NCBI RefSeq assembly: GCF_002159185.1
Contig: NZ_NFHD01000010.1
Coordinates: forward strand, 1 to 64,000
Direction: 5' to 3'
Source: Gemmiger sp. An87
GTDB taxonomy: Bacteria > Bacillota > Clostridia > Oscillospirales > Ruminococcaceae
Length of the DNA stretch: 64,000 nt
Both the position numbers and the translations under genes were made by a program. Under the pieces are notes generated by a model that had not been told where the DNA came from, searched no databases, and saw only the letters and a list, made by a program, of their open reading frames with translations. Below are positions 35,147 to 44,925 of the stretch, piece by piece. Every line of letters begins with the position of its first letter. Within the stretch, counting starts at the first letter, position 1.

Positions 35147-35920
35147 ATGAAAGCAGTAGTCAAGGTGGGTACCTCCACGCTGGCCCATTCCACCGGCCGG
35201 CTGAACATCCGCCACATCGAGGAGCTGTGCAAGGTGCTCAGCGATCTGAAAAACGCCGGGCATGAGATCATCCTGGTGTCCAGCGGAGCCATCGGCATGG
35301 GCGTGGGCAAGCTGAGCCTGCCCGGCCGCCCGGCGGATATGCCCACCAAGCAGGCAGCGGCCTCGGTGGGCCAGTGCGAGCTGATGTATACCTACGACAA
35401 GCTGTTCACCGAATACAACCACACCGTGGGCCAGATCCTCATCACCGGCGAGGATGTGGAGCACCCGGAGCGCAGCGTGAACCTGAAAAATACCCTGAGC
35501 CGTCTGCTGGAGCTGGGCGCGCTGCCCATCGTGAACGAGAACGACACCGTGTCCACCACCGAGATCGCCCTGGGCGACAACGATACCCTGGCGGCCATCC
35601 TGGCCCGCAGCGTGAAGGCGGACCTGCTGGTGCTGCTCAGCGATATCGACGGCCTGTTCAACGCCGACCCCCACAAGGACCCGAACGCAAAGCTGCTGAG
35701 CGTGGTGGAGGAAATCACCCCCGAAATCGATGCTCTGGGCGGCGGCAAGGGCTCCAGCCTGGGCACCGGCGGCATGGCCACCAAGCTGCGGGCGGCCCAC
35801 ATCGCCACCGAAGCCGGGCTGGACATGGTCATCGCCAACGGCGCAGCCCCGGCGGTGCTGTATGACATCTTTGAGGGAGCCCCGGTGGGCACCCGGTTCC
35901 TTGCCCGGAAGGAGGCATAA
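35147..35920 (+). CDS. proB: Glutamate 5-kinase without PUA domain
   Basis: A 257-residue amino-acid kinase catalysing ATP-dependent phosphorylation of glutamate in proline synthesis. It shows VVKVGTSTLAH, LVSSGAIGMGVGKL, PIVNENDTVSTTEIALGDND, LLVLLSDIDGLFNADP and GTGGMATKLRAAHIAT. It stops after the kinase domain, lacking the C-terminal PUA domain of the 367-residue E. coli enzyme; short forms are known. ATG 35147 follows AAAGGAGA. It is 3 bp from proA. Confidence 0.93.
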   Translation: MKAVVKVGTSTLAHSTGRLNIRHIEELCKVLSDLKNAGHEIILVSSGAIGMGVGKLSLPGRPADMPTKQAAASVGQCELMYTYDKLFTEYNHTVGQILITGEDVEHPERSVNLKNTLSRLLELGALPIVNENDTVSTTEIALGDNDTLAAILARSVKADLLVLLSDIDGLFNADPHKDPNAKLLSVVEEITPEIDALGGGKGSSLGTGGMATKLRAAHIATEAGLDMVIANGAAPAVLYDIFEGAPVGTRFLARKEA

Positions 35921-35923
35921 TCA

Positions 35924-37180
35924 ATGACCACGCTGGAGATCGTCCGCGCCGCGCGCGGGGCGAAAAACGCGCTGATGCTGGCTTCGGCCCAGCAGAAGAA
36001 CCAGGCTCTGCTGGCCATGGCCGCCGCGCTGGAGGACCAGTGCGCCGCCATTCTGAAGGCCAACGAGGCAGACCTGGAAAACGCCCGGGGCACCGTGCCG
36101 GACGTGATGCTGGACCGGCTGCGCCTGAGCGAAGAGCGGGTGGCGGGCATGGCCCGGGGCATCCGGGAAGCGGCCGCCCTGCCGGACCCGGTGGGCCGGA
36201 CCCTCAGCGAGGAGACCCGCCCCAATGGCCTGGTGCTGCAAAAGGTCACCGTGCCCATGGGCGTGATTGCCATCATCTACGAAAGCCGGCCCAATGTGAC
36301 CAGTGATGCGGCGGCCCTCGCCCTCAAGAGCGGCAGCGCCTGCGTGCTGCGGGGAGGCAAGGAGGCTTTCCGGTCCAACAACGCCATTGTGGAGGCGCTG
36401 CGGGCGGGCCTGCGGTCCGTCGGACTGCCCGCCGAGCTGGTGAGCCTGGTGCAGGACACCAGCCGCGCCAGCGCCACCGAGCTGATGAAGGCCTCCGGCC
36501 TTGTGGACCTGCTGATTCCCCGGGGCGGCGCGGGCCTGATCCGGGCCTGTGTGGAAAACGCCACCGTGCCCTGCATCCAGACCGGCACCGGCATCTGCCA
36601 CATCTATGTGGACAAGGCCGCCGACCTGGACATGGCTTTGAATATTGTGGAGAACGCCAAGACCAGCCGTCCCTCGGTGTGCAACGCCGCCGAGGTCTGC
36701 CTGGTGCACAAGGACATTGCCCCCGCGTTTCTGCCCCGGCTGCGCAAGCGGCTGGTGGATGAGCGGCAGGCAAAGGGCCTGGAGCCGGTGGAGCTTCGGC
36801 TGGATAAAGCGGCCGCAGCGCTCATTCCCGGCACTCCGGCGGGCGAGGCGGACTTCGACACCGAGTTTCTGGCCTACACCCTGGCGGTGGCAGTGGTGGA
36901 GGATGTGCAGGCGGCCATCCGCCACATCGAGGCCCATTCCACCGGCCACAGTGAGTCCATCGTGACCGGCGACGCGGCCGCTGCGGCCGCCTTCACCGCA
37001 GGGGTGGACAGCGCGGCCGTGTATGTGAACGCATCCACCCGCTTCACCGACGGCGGCGAGTTCGGCCTGGGCTGCGAGATGGGAATCTCCACCCAGAAGC
37101 TGCACGCCCGCGGCCCCATGGGCCTGGCCGAGCTGGTGAGCTACAAGTACATCATCCGGGGAAACGGGCAGATCCGCTAA
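35924..37180 (+). CDS. proA: Gamma-glutamyl phosphate reductase
   Basis: A 418-residue NADPH-dependent dehydrogenase reducing glutamyl-5-phosphate to the semialdehyde in proline synthesis. It shows [52 protein letters not shown] and [13 protein letters not shown] with the catalytic Cys, and ends in [19 protein letters not shown]. It is directly coupled to proB. A membrane-anchored unknown follows after 30 bp. Confidence 0.94.
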   Translation: MTTLEIVRAARGAKNALMLASAQQKNQALLAMAAALEDQCAAILKANEADLENARGTVPDVMLDRLRLSEERVAGMARGIREAAALPDPVGRTLSEETRPNGLVLQKVTVPMGVIAIIYESRPNVTSDAAALALKSGSACVLRGGKEAFRSNNAIVEALRAGLRSVGLPAELVSLVQDTSRASATELMKASGLVDLLIPRGGAGLIRACVENATVPCIQTGTGICHIYVDKAADLDMALNIVENAKTSRPSVCNAAEVCLVHKDIAPAFLPRLRKRLVDERQAKGLEPVELRLDKAAAALIPGTPAGEADFDTEFLAYTLAVAVVEDVQAAIRHIEAHSTGHSESIVTGDAAAAAAFTAGVDSAAVYVNASTRFTDGGEFGLGCEMGISTQKLHARGPMGLAELVSYKYIIRGNGQIR

Positions 37181-37210
37181 CCGCCCGCACCCAAAGGAAG
37201 GAGAGCGATT

Positions 37211-38104
37211 ATGGCAAATTCCATTACCAAAGAAGAACACGAGCGCAACAAACGCCGCCGGTTCCGGCAGCTGCTGGGAGCGGTGCTCTGCCTGCTGATT
37301 CTGATCGGCGCGTTCAACGTGCTGGCAGCGGCGGTGAGCGGCGTTGCCGCCCTGTTCGACGATACCGACAAAAAGCTGGAGTACGAGCAGCGGCTGCAGA
37401 CCCTTGTGATGTTTGACCCGCTGCCCTTCGCCAGCCTGGACCAGATGGACGATTCCACCGCCGCCCTGGTGAAGGAAAGCGCAATCTGGTCGGCGCTGTA
37501 CACCGCCCAGCAGAGCAGCACCGGGCTGGACAACTACGAGCGCGACCCGGACACCGATGCCCTGATCATGCCTGCGGTGGATGTGGACGCGGCAGTGGCT
37601 GCCCTCTACGGTCCGGACTTCAAGATCGAGCACGGCAGCTTTGACGGCGTGGATATGAGCTACATCTACCTGGAGGACCAGCAGGGCTACCTGATCCCGG
37701 TCACCAGCCAGATGGGCCTGTACACCCCCAAGGTGGAGCAGCTGAAAAAGCAGGACGGCAAGCTGCGGGTCACCGTGGGCTATGTGCCCACCCCGGCGCT
37801 GAGCGGCGACTACAGCATGTCCACCCCCAGCGAGCCCACCAAGTATATGGACTATATCTTTGAAAAGAACGGCCGCACCTGGTACCTCACCGCGCTGGAA
37901 ACCAGCGAGATGAAGGTGACTGCCAGCAGCACCTCCACCTCTCAGCCCGCCGAGGATGCGGTGGCGCCTGACTTTGATCCCACCAGCGCCATCGCCGGCA
38001 ACGCGGACAGCGCGCTGCTGGAGGGCGGCGACAGCCAGCAGGCAGACTCCTCTGCGGATTCCGCCGCTACCGACGAGAACGGCGAGACCACCGAAGAGGG
38101 CTGA
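37211..38104 (+). CDS. Membrane-anchored protein of unknown function
   Basis: A 297-residue protein that I do not recognise. A basic start (HERNKRRRFRQL) precedes one hydrophobic helix at about 24-46, so the rest should lie outside the membrane. The middle 180 residues look like a compact globular domain (FDPLPFASLDQMDD, AVAALYGPDFKIEHGSFDGVDMSYIYLEDQQGYLIPVTS). The last 60 residues are Ser/Ala/Asp-rich and probably disordered. It has AAGGAAGGAG upstream and ends before a strong terminator, so it may be in the proBA transcript. Confidence 0.75.
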   Translation: MANSITKEEHERNKRRRFRQLLGAVLCLLILIGAFNVLAAAVSGVAALFDDTDKKLEYEQRLQTLVMFDPLPFASLDQMDDSTAALVKESAIWSALYTAQQSSTGLDNYERDPDTDALIMPAVDVDAAVAALYGPDFKIEHGSFDGVDMSYIYLEDQQGYLIPVTSQMGLYTPKVEQLKKQDGKLRVTVGYVPTPALSGDYSMSTPSEPTKYMDYIFEKNGRTWYLTALETSEMKVTASSTSTSQPAEDAVAPDFDPTSAIAGNADSALLEGGDSQQADSSADSAATDENGETTEEG

Positions 38105-38128
38105 GCCTCCACATCATAATAAGAAAGA

Positions 38129-38168
38129 AAAACCCCGCATGGCTTTTCTCAAGCCATGCGGGGTTTTT
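38129..38168. terminator. Bidirectional terminator
   Basis: AAAAACCCCGCATGGCTT pairs with AAGCCATGCGGGGTTTTT. It separates the rightward unknown gene from the leftward HAD gene. Confidence 0.9.
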
Positions 38169-38186
38169 GTTGTGCTTGTGCAGGGC

Positions 38187-38963
38187 TTACAGGGTGGGAA
38201 TGTCGCCCACGCCGGAGAGCACCAGCCGGGGCCGGAAGGGGAACTGCTCAATGTCCTCCCGGCAGGTCACGCCGGAAAGCACCAGCGCGGTGTCCATGCC
38301 GGACTCGATGCCCGCGATCATGTCGGTGTCCATCCGGTCGCCGATGATCACGGTATCCTCCGAGTGTACGCCCAGCAGCCGCAGGCCGGTGCGCATCATC
38401 AGGGGATTGGGCTTGCCCACAAAATAGGGCATCTTGCCGGTGGCGGCCTGAATGGGAGCCACCAGACTGCCGCAGGAGGGGATCACGCCCTCCTCGGCCG
38501 GGTCCACCAGATCGCTGTTGGTGGCCACCAGCTTGGCGCCCCGGTTCACAAAGTTGATGGCCTTCACAATGTGCTCGTAGCCAAAGTTCTCGGTCTCGCC
38601 CACGATCACAAATTCCGGGTCCACGGTGTTGATGGTGATGCCCGCGTCATAGAGGGCGTTCATCAGGCCATGGTCGCCGATCACATAGGCGGTGCCACCC
38701 GGGGACTGGCTCTTGATGAAGCTGGCGGTGGCCAGGGCGCTGGTGTAAAAATGGCTCTGGTCCACATCCAGGCCCATCCGGGCCAGCTTCTGCTGGTACT
38801 CTTTGGGCGAAAGCCCGCTGGAATTGGTCAGAAACAAAAAGTTCTTGTTCTCCCGGTAAAGCCAGTCCACGAATTCCTTCACGCCGGGCAAAAGCCGGTT
38901 GCCGTGATAGATCACACCGTCCATATCGCAGATAAAGCCTTTTTTGCTGCGCAGCTGTTCCAA
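38187..38963 (-). CDS. HAD-IIA family sugar phosphatase, NagD-like
   Basis: A 258-residue cytosolic hydrolase. Motif I is FICDMDGVIYHG, motif II FLTNSSG, and motif III/IV VGKPNPLMM...VIIGDRMDTDM, all intact. The C2-type cap identifies the HAD-IIA (NagD/4-nitrophenylphosphatase/phosphoglycolate) group; the substrate is not readable. I place the start at TTG 38963 because AGGAGG lies about 9 nt upstream. A GTG six bases earlier sits too close to that site. It appears monocistronic. Confidence 0.87.
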   Translation of the reverse strand: MEQLRSKKGFICDMDGVIYHGNRLLPGVKEFVDWLYRENKNFLFLTNSSGLSPKEYQQKLARMGLDVDQSHFYTSALATASFIKSQSPGGTAYVIGDHGLMNALYDAGITINTVDPEFVIVGETENFGYEHIVKAINFVNRGAKLVATNSDLVDPAEEGVIPSCGSLVAPIQAATGKMPYFVGKPNPLMMRTGLRLLGVHSEDTVIIGDRMDTDMIAGIESGMDTALVLSGVTCREDIEQFPFRPRLVLSGVGDIPTL

Positions 38964-39138
38964 AATCACATGCCTCCTGTGTGCTTGCCCGGCCCGGCAA
39001 GGGGGCAGCGGGATGCCGGCGGGCTTAATAACATGATTCGTATCTATTGTACTCTGGAATATCCCGAAGCGCCAGTGCCAGATCATAAAATGTTGTAAAA
39101 TGTGCGGAAAATGCATGGCAGCCGCCCCGGAAATGCAT

Positions 39139-39172
39139 AAAAAATACCCCGGCTCCTTGTGGAACCGGGGCG
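39139..39172 (-). terminator. Terminator of the leftward metG-tatD operon
   Basis: Read leftward, CCCCGGTTCC pairs with GGAGCCGGGG, followed by a T-rich tail (TATTTTTT). Confidence 0.8.
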
Positions 39173-39188
39173 GGTAACGATGGAAAAA

Positions 39189-39413
39189 TCAGCGCAGCTC
39201 GATGGTGTAATCGAAGCCGTACTCAGCCTTCAAGGCATCCACCTTGTCCTGACAGTCCTCGATGAAGGTGGGGGTGTAAACGCTCTTGCCCTCCTTCTTG
39301 TAGTCCTCCAGGATCTGGTTCAGCTTGCCCCAGGCCTCGTCCTGGCGAGCCTGATCCATATCCTCGGGGAAGGAGATCAAAAATTCGCGGTGCTTGGGAA
39401 TACGAGCTTTCAT
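39189..39413 (-). CDS. Small conserved-looking protein of unknown function
   Basis: A 74-residue acidic, soluble protein (KARIPKHREFLISFPEDMDQARQDEAWG...) with a strong GGAGG site 9 nt before the ATG. It lies 29 bp after tatD and just before the operon terminator. No membrane helix or known motif is seen. I do not recognise the family. The ribosome-binding site and operon position support it as a real gene. Confidence 0.7.
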   Translation of the reverse strand: MKARIPKHREFLISFPEDMDQARQDEAWGKLNQILEDYKKEGKSVYTPTFIEDCQDKVDALKAEYGFDYTIELR

Positions 39414-39442
39414 AGTTGTAGTTCCTCCTGAAATCGTGTTGT

Positions 39443-40234
39443 TTATACGCCGAACAGCCGTTTGGCGTTTTCGGTGGTTGCAGCGAAGATCACATCCGGC
39501 GCAACGCCCCGGACTTCGGCCAGAAATTCGCCGGTGTGGGCGATCAGCCCGGAATCACAGCGCCTGCCCCGGCAGGGCTCCGGCGCCATGTAGGGGCAGT
39601 CGGTCTCCAGCAGAATGCGCTCCAGGGGCAGCGCGGCCGCGGCCTTCACCGCCCGCTTGGCCCCCTTGAAGGTGAGCGCCCCGCCGAAGCCGATGTACAT
39701 GCCCTGCTCGGCCAGCATCACCGCATTCTCGGCGCTGCCGGAAAAGCAGTGGACCACGCCCTTGGGCTTATACTGCTTCAAAAGGGCGTATACGTCCGCG
39801 TGGGCCTGCCGGTCGTGCACGATGATGGGCTTGTCCAGCTCCAGCGCCAGCTTCAGATGGGCCTCGAACAGGGCCAGCTGGGCTTCCTTGGGGATGGGCC
39901 AGTGATAGTCCAGCCCGCACTCGCCCACGGCCACCGCCTTGGGGTGATCGAAGAGGGGGCGAATGGCCGCAAGCTCCGCCGCCCAGTCGCCGCCGAAGCG
40001 GGTGTTGGTGGAGGCGTCCTCCTCGATGATGCTTTCCGGGTGGATGCCCAGTGCCGCGTACATATAGGGGTACTGCTCTGCCAGAGCCAGGCAGGCGCGG
40101 CTGGAGTCGTAATCGGTTCCGCAGTCCACCACGCCCACCACCCCACGGCCGGGCAGCTCGCCCAGCAGGGTGTGGCGGTCATCGTCGAACTGATGGCTGG
40201 TGTAGTGTGCGTGGGTGTCAAAAATGGAGTACAT
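39443..40234 (-). CDS. tatD: TatD-family metal-dependent deoxyribonuclease
   Basis: A 263-residue TIM-barrel hydrolase. Metal ligands fit FDTHAHYTSHQFDDDR near the N terminus, VGECGLDYHW, PIIVHDRQAHADV, VVHCFSGS and LLETDCPYMAPE. Members are Mg2+-dependent 3'-5' DNases or quality-control hydrolases. It follows metG by 10 bp, the same order found in many Firmicutes (metS-yabD). Confidence 0.92.
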   Translation of the reverse strand: MYSIFDTHAHYTSHQFDDDRHTLLGELPGRGVVGVVDCGTDYDSSRACLALAEQYPYMYAALGIHPESIIEEDASTNTRFGGDWAAELAAIRPLFDHPKAVAVGECGLDYHWPIPKEAQLALFEAHLKLALELDKPIIVHDRQAHADVYALLKQYKPKGVVHCFSGSAENAVMLAEQGMYIGFGGALTFKGAKRAVKAAAALPLERILLETDCPYMAPEPCRGRRCDSGLIAHTGEFLAEVRGVAPDVIFAATTENAKRLFGV

Positions 40235-40244
40235 GCGTTTCCCC

Positions 40245-42239
40245 TCAGTGGATGGCGCTGCCGGGCTTCACGTCGTCCGGGAAGAAGACCACGGAGGCGC
40301 CGCCGTCCGGCATATCAGCCGCCATGACCATGCCCTCGCTCACGTACTTGCCCTTCATCATGGGCCGGGGAGCCAGGTTCACCACAACGCCCACGTTGCG
40401 GCCGATCAGGTCCTCGGGCTTGTACCACTTGGCAATGCCGGAGAGGATGGTCCGCTCCCGCTCGCCGTCGAACAGGGTCATCTTCAGCAGCTTTTTGCTC
40501 TCCTTCAGGTTCTCGCAGGTGAGCACCTTGGCCACGCGCAGCTCCACCTTGCAGAAGTCGTCGAAGGTGATTTCGGGCAGATGCTCGATGGGCTCGGCAG
40601 TCTCGTCCGCAGCGGCGGCGGCAACGGCAGCCTTGGCGGCTTCCTCTTCCGCGGCCTTGCGCTTGGCCTCCTGCTCGGCAGCCAGCTCAGCCAGCTCCTT
40701 GGCAGCGTCGATGCGGGGGAACAGAGCCTCGCCCTTGTGTACGGTGTACTCGGTGCGGGCGCCGAAGGTGAGGGCGTCGAAGGTCAGCTCGCTCTCGGCA
40801 AGGCCCAGCTGCTCGGCCATCTTGCCGGTGGTGTTGGGCAGGAAGGGGGTCAGCAGAATGGTGCTCATGCGCAGGGACTCGCACAGGTTGTACAGCACCA
40901 TGGCCAGACGGTCCTTGTTGGCCTCGTCCTTGGCCAGGGCCCAGGGTGCGGTCTCGTCGATGTACTTGTTGGCGCGCTGGATGGCCTTGAAGATTTCCTG
41001 AGTAGCCTGGGGAATCAGCAGGTCGTCCATGCAGGCGGTAACCTTGGCGGGCATGGCGTTCACGGTGTCCATCAGGTCCTGGTCAAAGTCGCCGGCCTGG
41101 CGCTGGGCGGGCAGGGTGCCACCGAAGTATTTCTCGATCATGGCCACGGTGCGGCTGAGCAGGTTGCCCAGGTCGTTGGCCAGGTCGGAGTTGATGCGAC
41201 TGATCAGCGCCTCGTTGGAGAAGATGCCGTCGTTGCCGAAGGGAATCTCACGCAGCAGGAAGTAGCGGATGGCGTCTACGCCGTAGCGCTCGCACAGAAC
41301 AACCGGGTCCACCACGTTGCCCTTGGACTTGCTCATCTTGCCGCCGTCCAGCAGCAGCCAGCCGTGGCCGAACACGCGGCCGGGCAGGGGCAGGTCCAGC
41401 GCCATCAGCATGGCGGGCCACAGAATGGTGTGGAAGCGCAGGATCTCCTTGCCCACCATGTGGATGGTGGCGGGCCAGAACTTGTCGTAGTCGGAGTACT
41501 TCTCGTTGCCGTAGCCCAGCGCGCTGATGTAGTTGCTCAGCGCGTCCACCCACACGTACATGGTGTGCTTGGTGTCGAAGGGAACGGGGATGCCCCAGGG
41601 CACGGTGGTGCGGGAAACGCAGGTGTCCTGCAGGCCCTGGTTGATGAAGGAGATCATCTCGTTCTTGCGGCTCTCGGGCTGGATGAACTGGGGATTCTCC
41701 TCATACAGCTTCAGCAGGCGGTCGGCGTACTTGCTGGTCTTGAAGAAGTAAGCCTCTTCCTCCGCGTCGTATACCTCACGGCCGCAGTCGGGGCACTTGC
41801 CGTCCACCAGCTGGCTGTCGGTCCAGAAGCTCTCGCAGGGCTTGCAGTAGTGGCCCTTGTAGACGCTCTTGTAGATGTCGCCCTGGTCGTACAGCTTCTG
41901 GAAGATCTTCTGGCAGCTCTCGATGTGGTAGTCGTCGGTGGTGCGGATGAACCGGTCGTAGCTGATGTCCAGCAGCTTCCACAGGTCCTTAACGCCGCCT
42001 TTGCCCTCCACGATCTCGTCCACATACTGCTTGGGGGTCACGCCCTTGGCAGCGGCCTTGTCCTGGATTTTCTGGCCGTGCTCGTCGGTGCCGGTGAGGA
42101 ACATGACGTCCTTGCCCTGCATCCGCTTGAAGCGGGCCAGCGCGTCACAGGCCACGGTGGTGTAGCTGTGGCCGATGTGCAGCTTGTCGCTGGGGTAGTA
42201 GATGGGGGTGGTAATGTAGTAGGTGTTGTTCTGGCTCAT
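40245..42239 (-). CDS. metG: Methionyl-tRNA synthetase
   Basis: A 664-residue class I synthetase charging tRNA-Met. HIGH is present as LHIGHSYTTV and KMSKS as GGKMSKSKGNV. Two CxxC pairs (CKPC and CPDC) form one zinc knuckle. The C-terminal 110 residues are an EMAP-II-like OB-fold tRNA-binding domain (DFCKVELRVAKVL...LIGRNVGVVVNLAPRPMMKG), linked by an Ala/Glu/Lys-rich helix. No T-box leader is seen in the 83 bp upstream. It is co-oriented with a racemase and an acetyltransferase gene. Confidence 0.95.
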   Translation of the reverse strand: MSQNNTYYITTPIYYPSDKLHIGHSYTTVACDALARFKRMQGKDVMFLTGTDEHGQKIQDKAAAKGVTPKQYVDEIVEGKGGVKDLWKLLDISYDRFIRTTDDYHIESCQKIFQKLYDQGDIYKSVYKGHYCKPCESFWTDSQLVDGKCPDCGREVYDAEEEAYFFKTSKYADRLLKLYEENPQFIQPESRKNEMISFINQGLQDTCVSRTTVPWGIPVPFDTKHTMYVWVDALSNYISALGYGNEKYSDYDKFWPATIHMVGKEILRFHTILWPAMLMALDLPLPGRVFGHGWLLLDGGKMSKSKGNVVDPVVLCERYGVDAIRYFLLREIPFGNDGIFSNEALISRINSDLANDLGNLLSRTVAMIEKYFGGTLPAQRQAGDFDQDLMDTVNAMPAKVTACMDDLLIPQATQEIFKAIQRANKYIDETAPWALAKDEANKDRLAMVLYNLCESLRMSTILLTPFLPNTTGKMAEQLGLAESELTFDALTFGARTEYTVHKGEALFPRIDAAKELAELAAEQEAKRKAAEEEAAKAAVAAAAADETAEPIEHLPEITFDDFCKVELRVAKVLTCENLKESKKLLKMTLFDGERERTILSGIAKWYKPEDLIGRNVGVVVNLAPRPMMKGKYVSEGMVMAADMPDGGASVVFFPDDVKPGSAIH

Positions 42240-42322
42240 TTTCTTCTATCCTTTCATAACGAGGCCGCGAATGGAACGGTCCCGGAATTTACGGGCAATC
42301 CCGCCTGGGGGCGGTCTTGTCT

Positions 42323-42943
42323 TTATTCCTTTTCCCAACGGGAAAAATCAATGGCTTTGCCGTGGTCGTAGGTTTCCAGATCCTCCGGCTGGATGGGGCG
42401 GATCACCCGGCAGGGGGTGCCGTAGGCCACCACATTGGCGGGGATGTCCTGGTTCACCAGGCTGCCCGCGCCGATCACCGAGTTCTCCCCGATGGTCACG
42501 CCCGGCAGAATGGTGCTGCCCGCGCCGATCCACACATTGTTGCCGATGTGTACCGGCTTGTTGTACTGGGCGGCCTGGCGGCGCAGCCCCGGGTGGATGG
42601 GATGGGTGGCGGTGCAGATGGTCACGTTGGGGCCGATCATCACATGGTCGCCCAGGTAGATGTGGGTATCGTCCACCAGCGTCAGGTTGAAGTTGGCGTA
42701 CACATACTTGCCCAGATGGGTGAAGCAGCCCCAGTTAGCGTTGAAGGGCGGCTCAAAGTAGCAGTGCTCGCCCACCTCGGCAAAGATGCGGGAGAACACG
42801 GCCTGCTGGCGCTCGGTGTCCCGGGGGTCCATCTGGTTGTACTGGTGAATCAGGGCCCGGCATTCCATCTGCGCCCGGAACAGCTCCGGGTCGTTGTTGT
42901 TGTAAAGCTGGCCGTTGTGCATGCAGGGGTTCAGTTCTGCCAT
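42323..42943 (-). CDS. Maltose/galactoside-type O-acetyltransferase
   Basis: A 206-residue hexapeptide-repeat acetyltransferase. The N-terminal Mac domain (FRAQMECRALIHQYNQMDP) is followed by left-handed beta-helix turns and the family signature IGNNVWIGAGSTILPGVTIGENSVIGAGSLV. The conserved catalytic His lies in TICTATHPIHPGLR. It acetylates a sugar or related acceptor from acetyl-CoA; the acceptor is unknown. GAAAGGAG precedes its ATG. It lies between the racemase and metG in one direction. Confidence 0.88.
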   Translation of the reverse strand: MAELNPCMHNGQLYNNNDPELFRAQMECRALIHQYNQMDPRDTERQQAVFSRIFAEVGEHCYFEPPFNANWGCFTHLGKYVYANFNLTLVDDTHIYLGDHVMIGPNVTICTATHPIHPGLRRQAAQYNKPVHIGNNVWIGAGSTILPGVTIGENSVIGAGSLVNQDIPANVVAYGTPCRVIRPIQPEDLETYDHGKAIDFSRWEKE

Positions 42944-43010
42944 AAAAGGGCGCTCCTTTCAGAAAAGGGAAGGGGCGGGCCGGTAGGACCGCCGGAAAGC
43001 AGGGCAGTAT

Positions 43011-43721
43011 TTAAAAGCCGATGGGGGTCTTGCCACAGGCCAGCAGAGTTTCCTCGGCCAGCACCTCGGTGCTGTCGATGAAAAAGCTGTCCAGCCCTTC
43101 GTCCCGCTTGATGAGCGAAAGCTCGGTGCAGCCCAGCACAGCCTTCTCGCAGCCGGCGGCCCGCAGCTCATCGGCGATTTCCATGAAAAGCTTCATGTCG
43201 GCCCGCTGGCCCTTTTTGATCTGGTCGTAGATGATGGTCATCAGCTGGGTCTGGCGGGGCAGGGAAGGAATGGCAAAATCAATGCCCTCGGCCCGGCACA
43301 TTCGCTGGTAGGTGCAGCTGCCCACGGTGCCGCTGGTGGCCAGAATGCCCAGCCGGGTGCAGCCCTGCGCCTTGGCATGCTGCACGGTCAGGCGCACCAT
43401 GTTCAGAATGGGCACCGGCAGGCTGCGGGCCAGCCGGTCATAGAAATAATGGGCGGTGTTGCAGGGAATGGCCAGAATGGTGGCCCCGTACTTCACCAGC
43501 ATCTCCGCGTCCCGCTCCATCTGGGCGAAGGGATCGTCCTCGCTTTCGCCCAGGATATAGGCGGTGCGGTCCGGGGTGGAGGCCCGGCTGGAGATCACAA
43601 TGTCCAGATGATCCTGATCGCACTGGGCAGGGGTGTGCTCGGTGAGCATCTGGTAAAAATACACAGTGCTCATGGGGCCGAGCCCACCCAAAATACCCAA
43701 AACGGGATGTTCGTTCTGCAT
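43011..43721 (-). CDS. Aspartate/glutamate racemase family protein
   Basis: A 236-residue PLP-independent racemase. The fold begins VLGILGGLGPMSTVYFY; both catalytic cysteines are present, Cys87 in IPCNTAHYF and Cys198 in LGCTELSL. It probably interconverts L- and D-aspartate, although YgeA-type broad-specificity racemases look similar. ATG 43721 starts the family-typical sequence; the longer frame upstream has no site. It is the first gene of the leftward run toward metG and lies past a terminator for the region to its right. Confidence 0.85.
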   Translation of the reverse strand: MQNEHPVLGILGGLGPMSTVYFYQMLTEHTPAQCDQDHLDIVISSRASTPDRTAYILGESEDDPFAQMERDAEMLVKYGATILAIPCNTAHYFYDRLARSLPVPILNMVRLTVQHAKAQGCTRLGILATSGTVGSCTYQRMCRAEGIDFAIPSLPRQTQLMTIIYDQIKKGQRADMKLFMEIADELRAAGCEKAVLGCTELSLIKRDEGLDSFFIDSTEVLAEETLLACGKTPIGF

Positions 43722-43857
43722 GGTCTGGTTCCACGCCCCTTTGCTCAGATTGGCAGGCGAAAAACCGGCGCCTGCAATTTTCTTATTATAGCACCTTTGC
43801 GCCCTTAATACAATTACAAGCCGCACGGCGCAGCAGGGGAAACGCTTGGCAAAACAC

Positions 43858-43898
43858 CACAAAAAAACCGCGGGATGCCGGACACGGCACCCCGCGGA
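43858..43898 (-). terminator. Leftward terminator ending an uncharacterised transcript
   Basis: Read leftward, CCGCGGGGTGCC pairs with GGCATCCCGCGG, then TTTTTTT. There is no gene just upstream that would need it, which implies a leftward transcript from the AT-rich region. Confidence 0.88.
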
Positions 43899-44925
43899 AA
43901 GTCATTCAGTACATTGGTCTGCCCTCGATTTAGATGGATTTAAAACGCTTCATCAATACGACTTTCTCGTCATACATATCGATTCACGTTCCTTTGCCAT
44001 ATACCGGCAGGCTTTGTCGCTTCACATTGCCTGCATCCCTGGTGGTGGTCTACGGGCAAACATTCAGCACATTGGCGTTATCCTCATTTCGTACGATTTG
44101 ATGAATTCAGATTTCAAAGCGCCTTGAAATGGTACGCGAAACATTGCTTAGTACATTGGACTCAAAGCCTCTTCTGGTTTGATTCGGATGAAAAGAAACA
44201 TATCAAAAAAGGATTTCTACCGTTTATTGCTCTGGTTTGCTGGTGATCAAAGCCGTTTACTTGGATGGATTCGGTCGAATGCGTCTTGTGGTTCCGTTAC
44301 TGTTGTTCGGCTTCCATGGCTTAAAAGAGGTTGCAGACAAGACCTAAACTCAACTTTTATTTCCTTGGTGCGAAGTGATTCAGAACACTCGCATCGCTCT
44401 TGCTCCATACCAGGCTGAATACCAATTCCTCACATCAAACGATGCTTTTACCGTTTTTGGTATGATCCATCAGGATCAAATCCACTTTCGGTTTTTTTAT
44501 AAAAAACTGCTTGTGGGCAGGGATGGGATCTACTCGCTATTTGAATCTTATTCCGAAAATCCAAAACCTTTTTGGTGGTCGCCTTTTGGTTTTTTGCTGT
44601 GACGGAAGGTTTCTTTTGAATCATTCACGTTCGATCTGCGGTTTTTTCCGATCCATCGATCTAAGAAATACCGGACCAATTGTTCCTCTGATCCATTTTG
44701 AATCCTGCGCTCCAGCTTGGCCTTTGGCATTCAAGAAATCATCTTGCTGTGAAAAAGTGATTTCGGGATTCAGCGGCAGGTCCCATCCTGCCAGATCTGG
44801 CCGGGTTCTTCAATTACCATGATGGTCCTGCTCTCCTTTCTTTCCTCGTTGCGGCTCTTCCTGTTATCCTTAACAGGTTGCCTAGAGTTTCTTGACCTTG
44901 GTTTTGTGTTCCTTGGTGTGTCTAT
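43898..44925 (-). ncRNA. Candidate long non-coding transcript in an AT-rich region beside the tRNAs
   Basis: About 1 kb, visibly more AT-rich than its surroundings, with no reading frame longer than 93 codons on either strand and none with convincing composition. It ends leftward in a strong terminator (43858-43898). The leftward strand has three copies of a CCAATGTRCT core (44147-44159, 44062-44075, 43904-43917) and several local hairpins, such as CCTGTTAAGGATAACAGG near its right end. A possible leftward promoter is AT-rich sequence around 44920-44960 with TATATT and TATTAT boxes but no clear -35. The size and tRNA-adjacent position are in the range of ROOL, GOLLD or OLE RNAs, yet I could not match any. 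A decayed mobile gene is the main alternative. Confidence 0.45.

Noticed and set aside
43846-44602. Rightward frames of 75-93 codons in the AT-rich region
   Set aside because: They overlap one another, lack ribosome-binding sites and have no recognisable family features.
44548-44730. A 60-codon leftward gene in the AT-rich region
   Set aside because: There is no ribosome-binding site or known motif, and stops break the frame just upstream; it may be part of the non-coding transcript.
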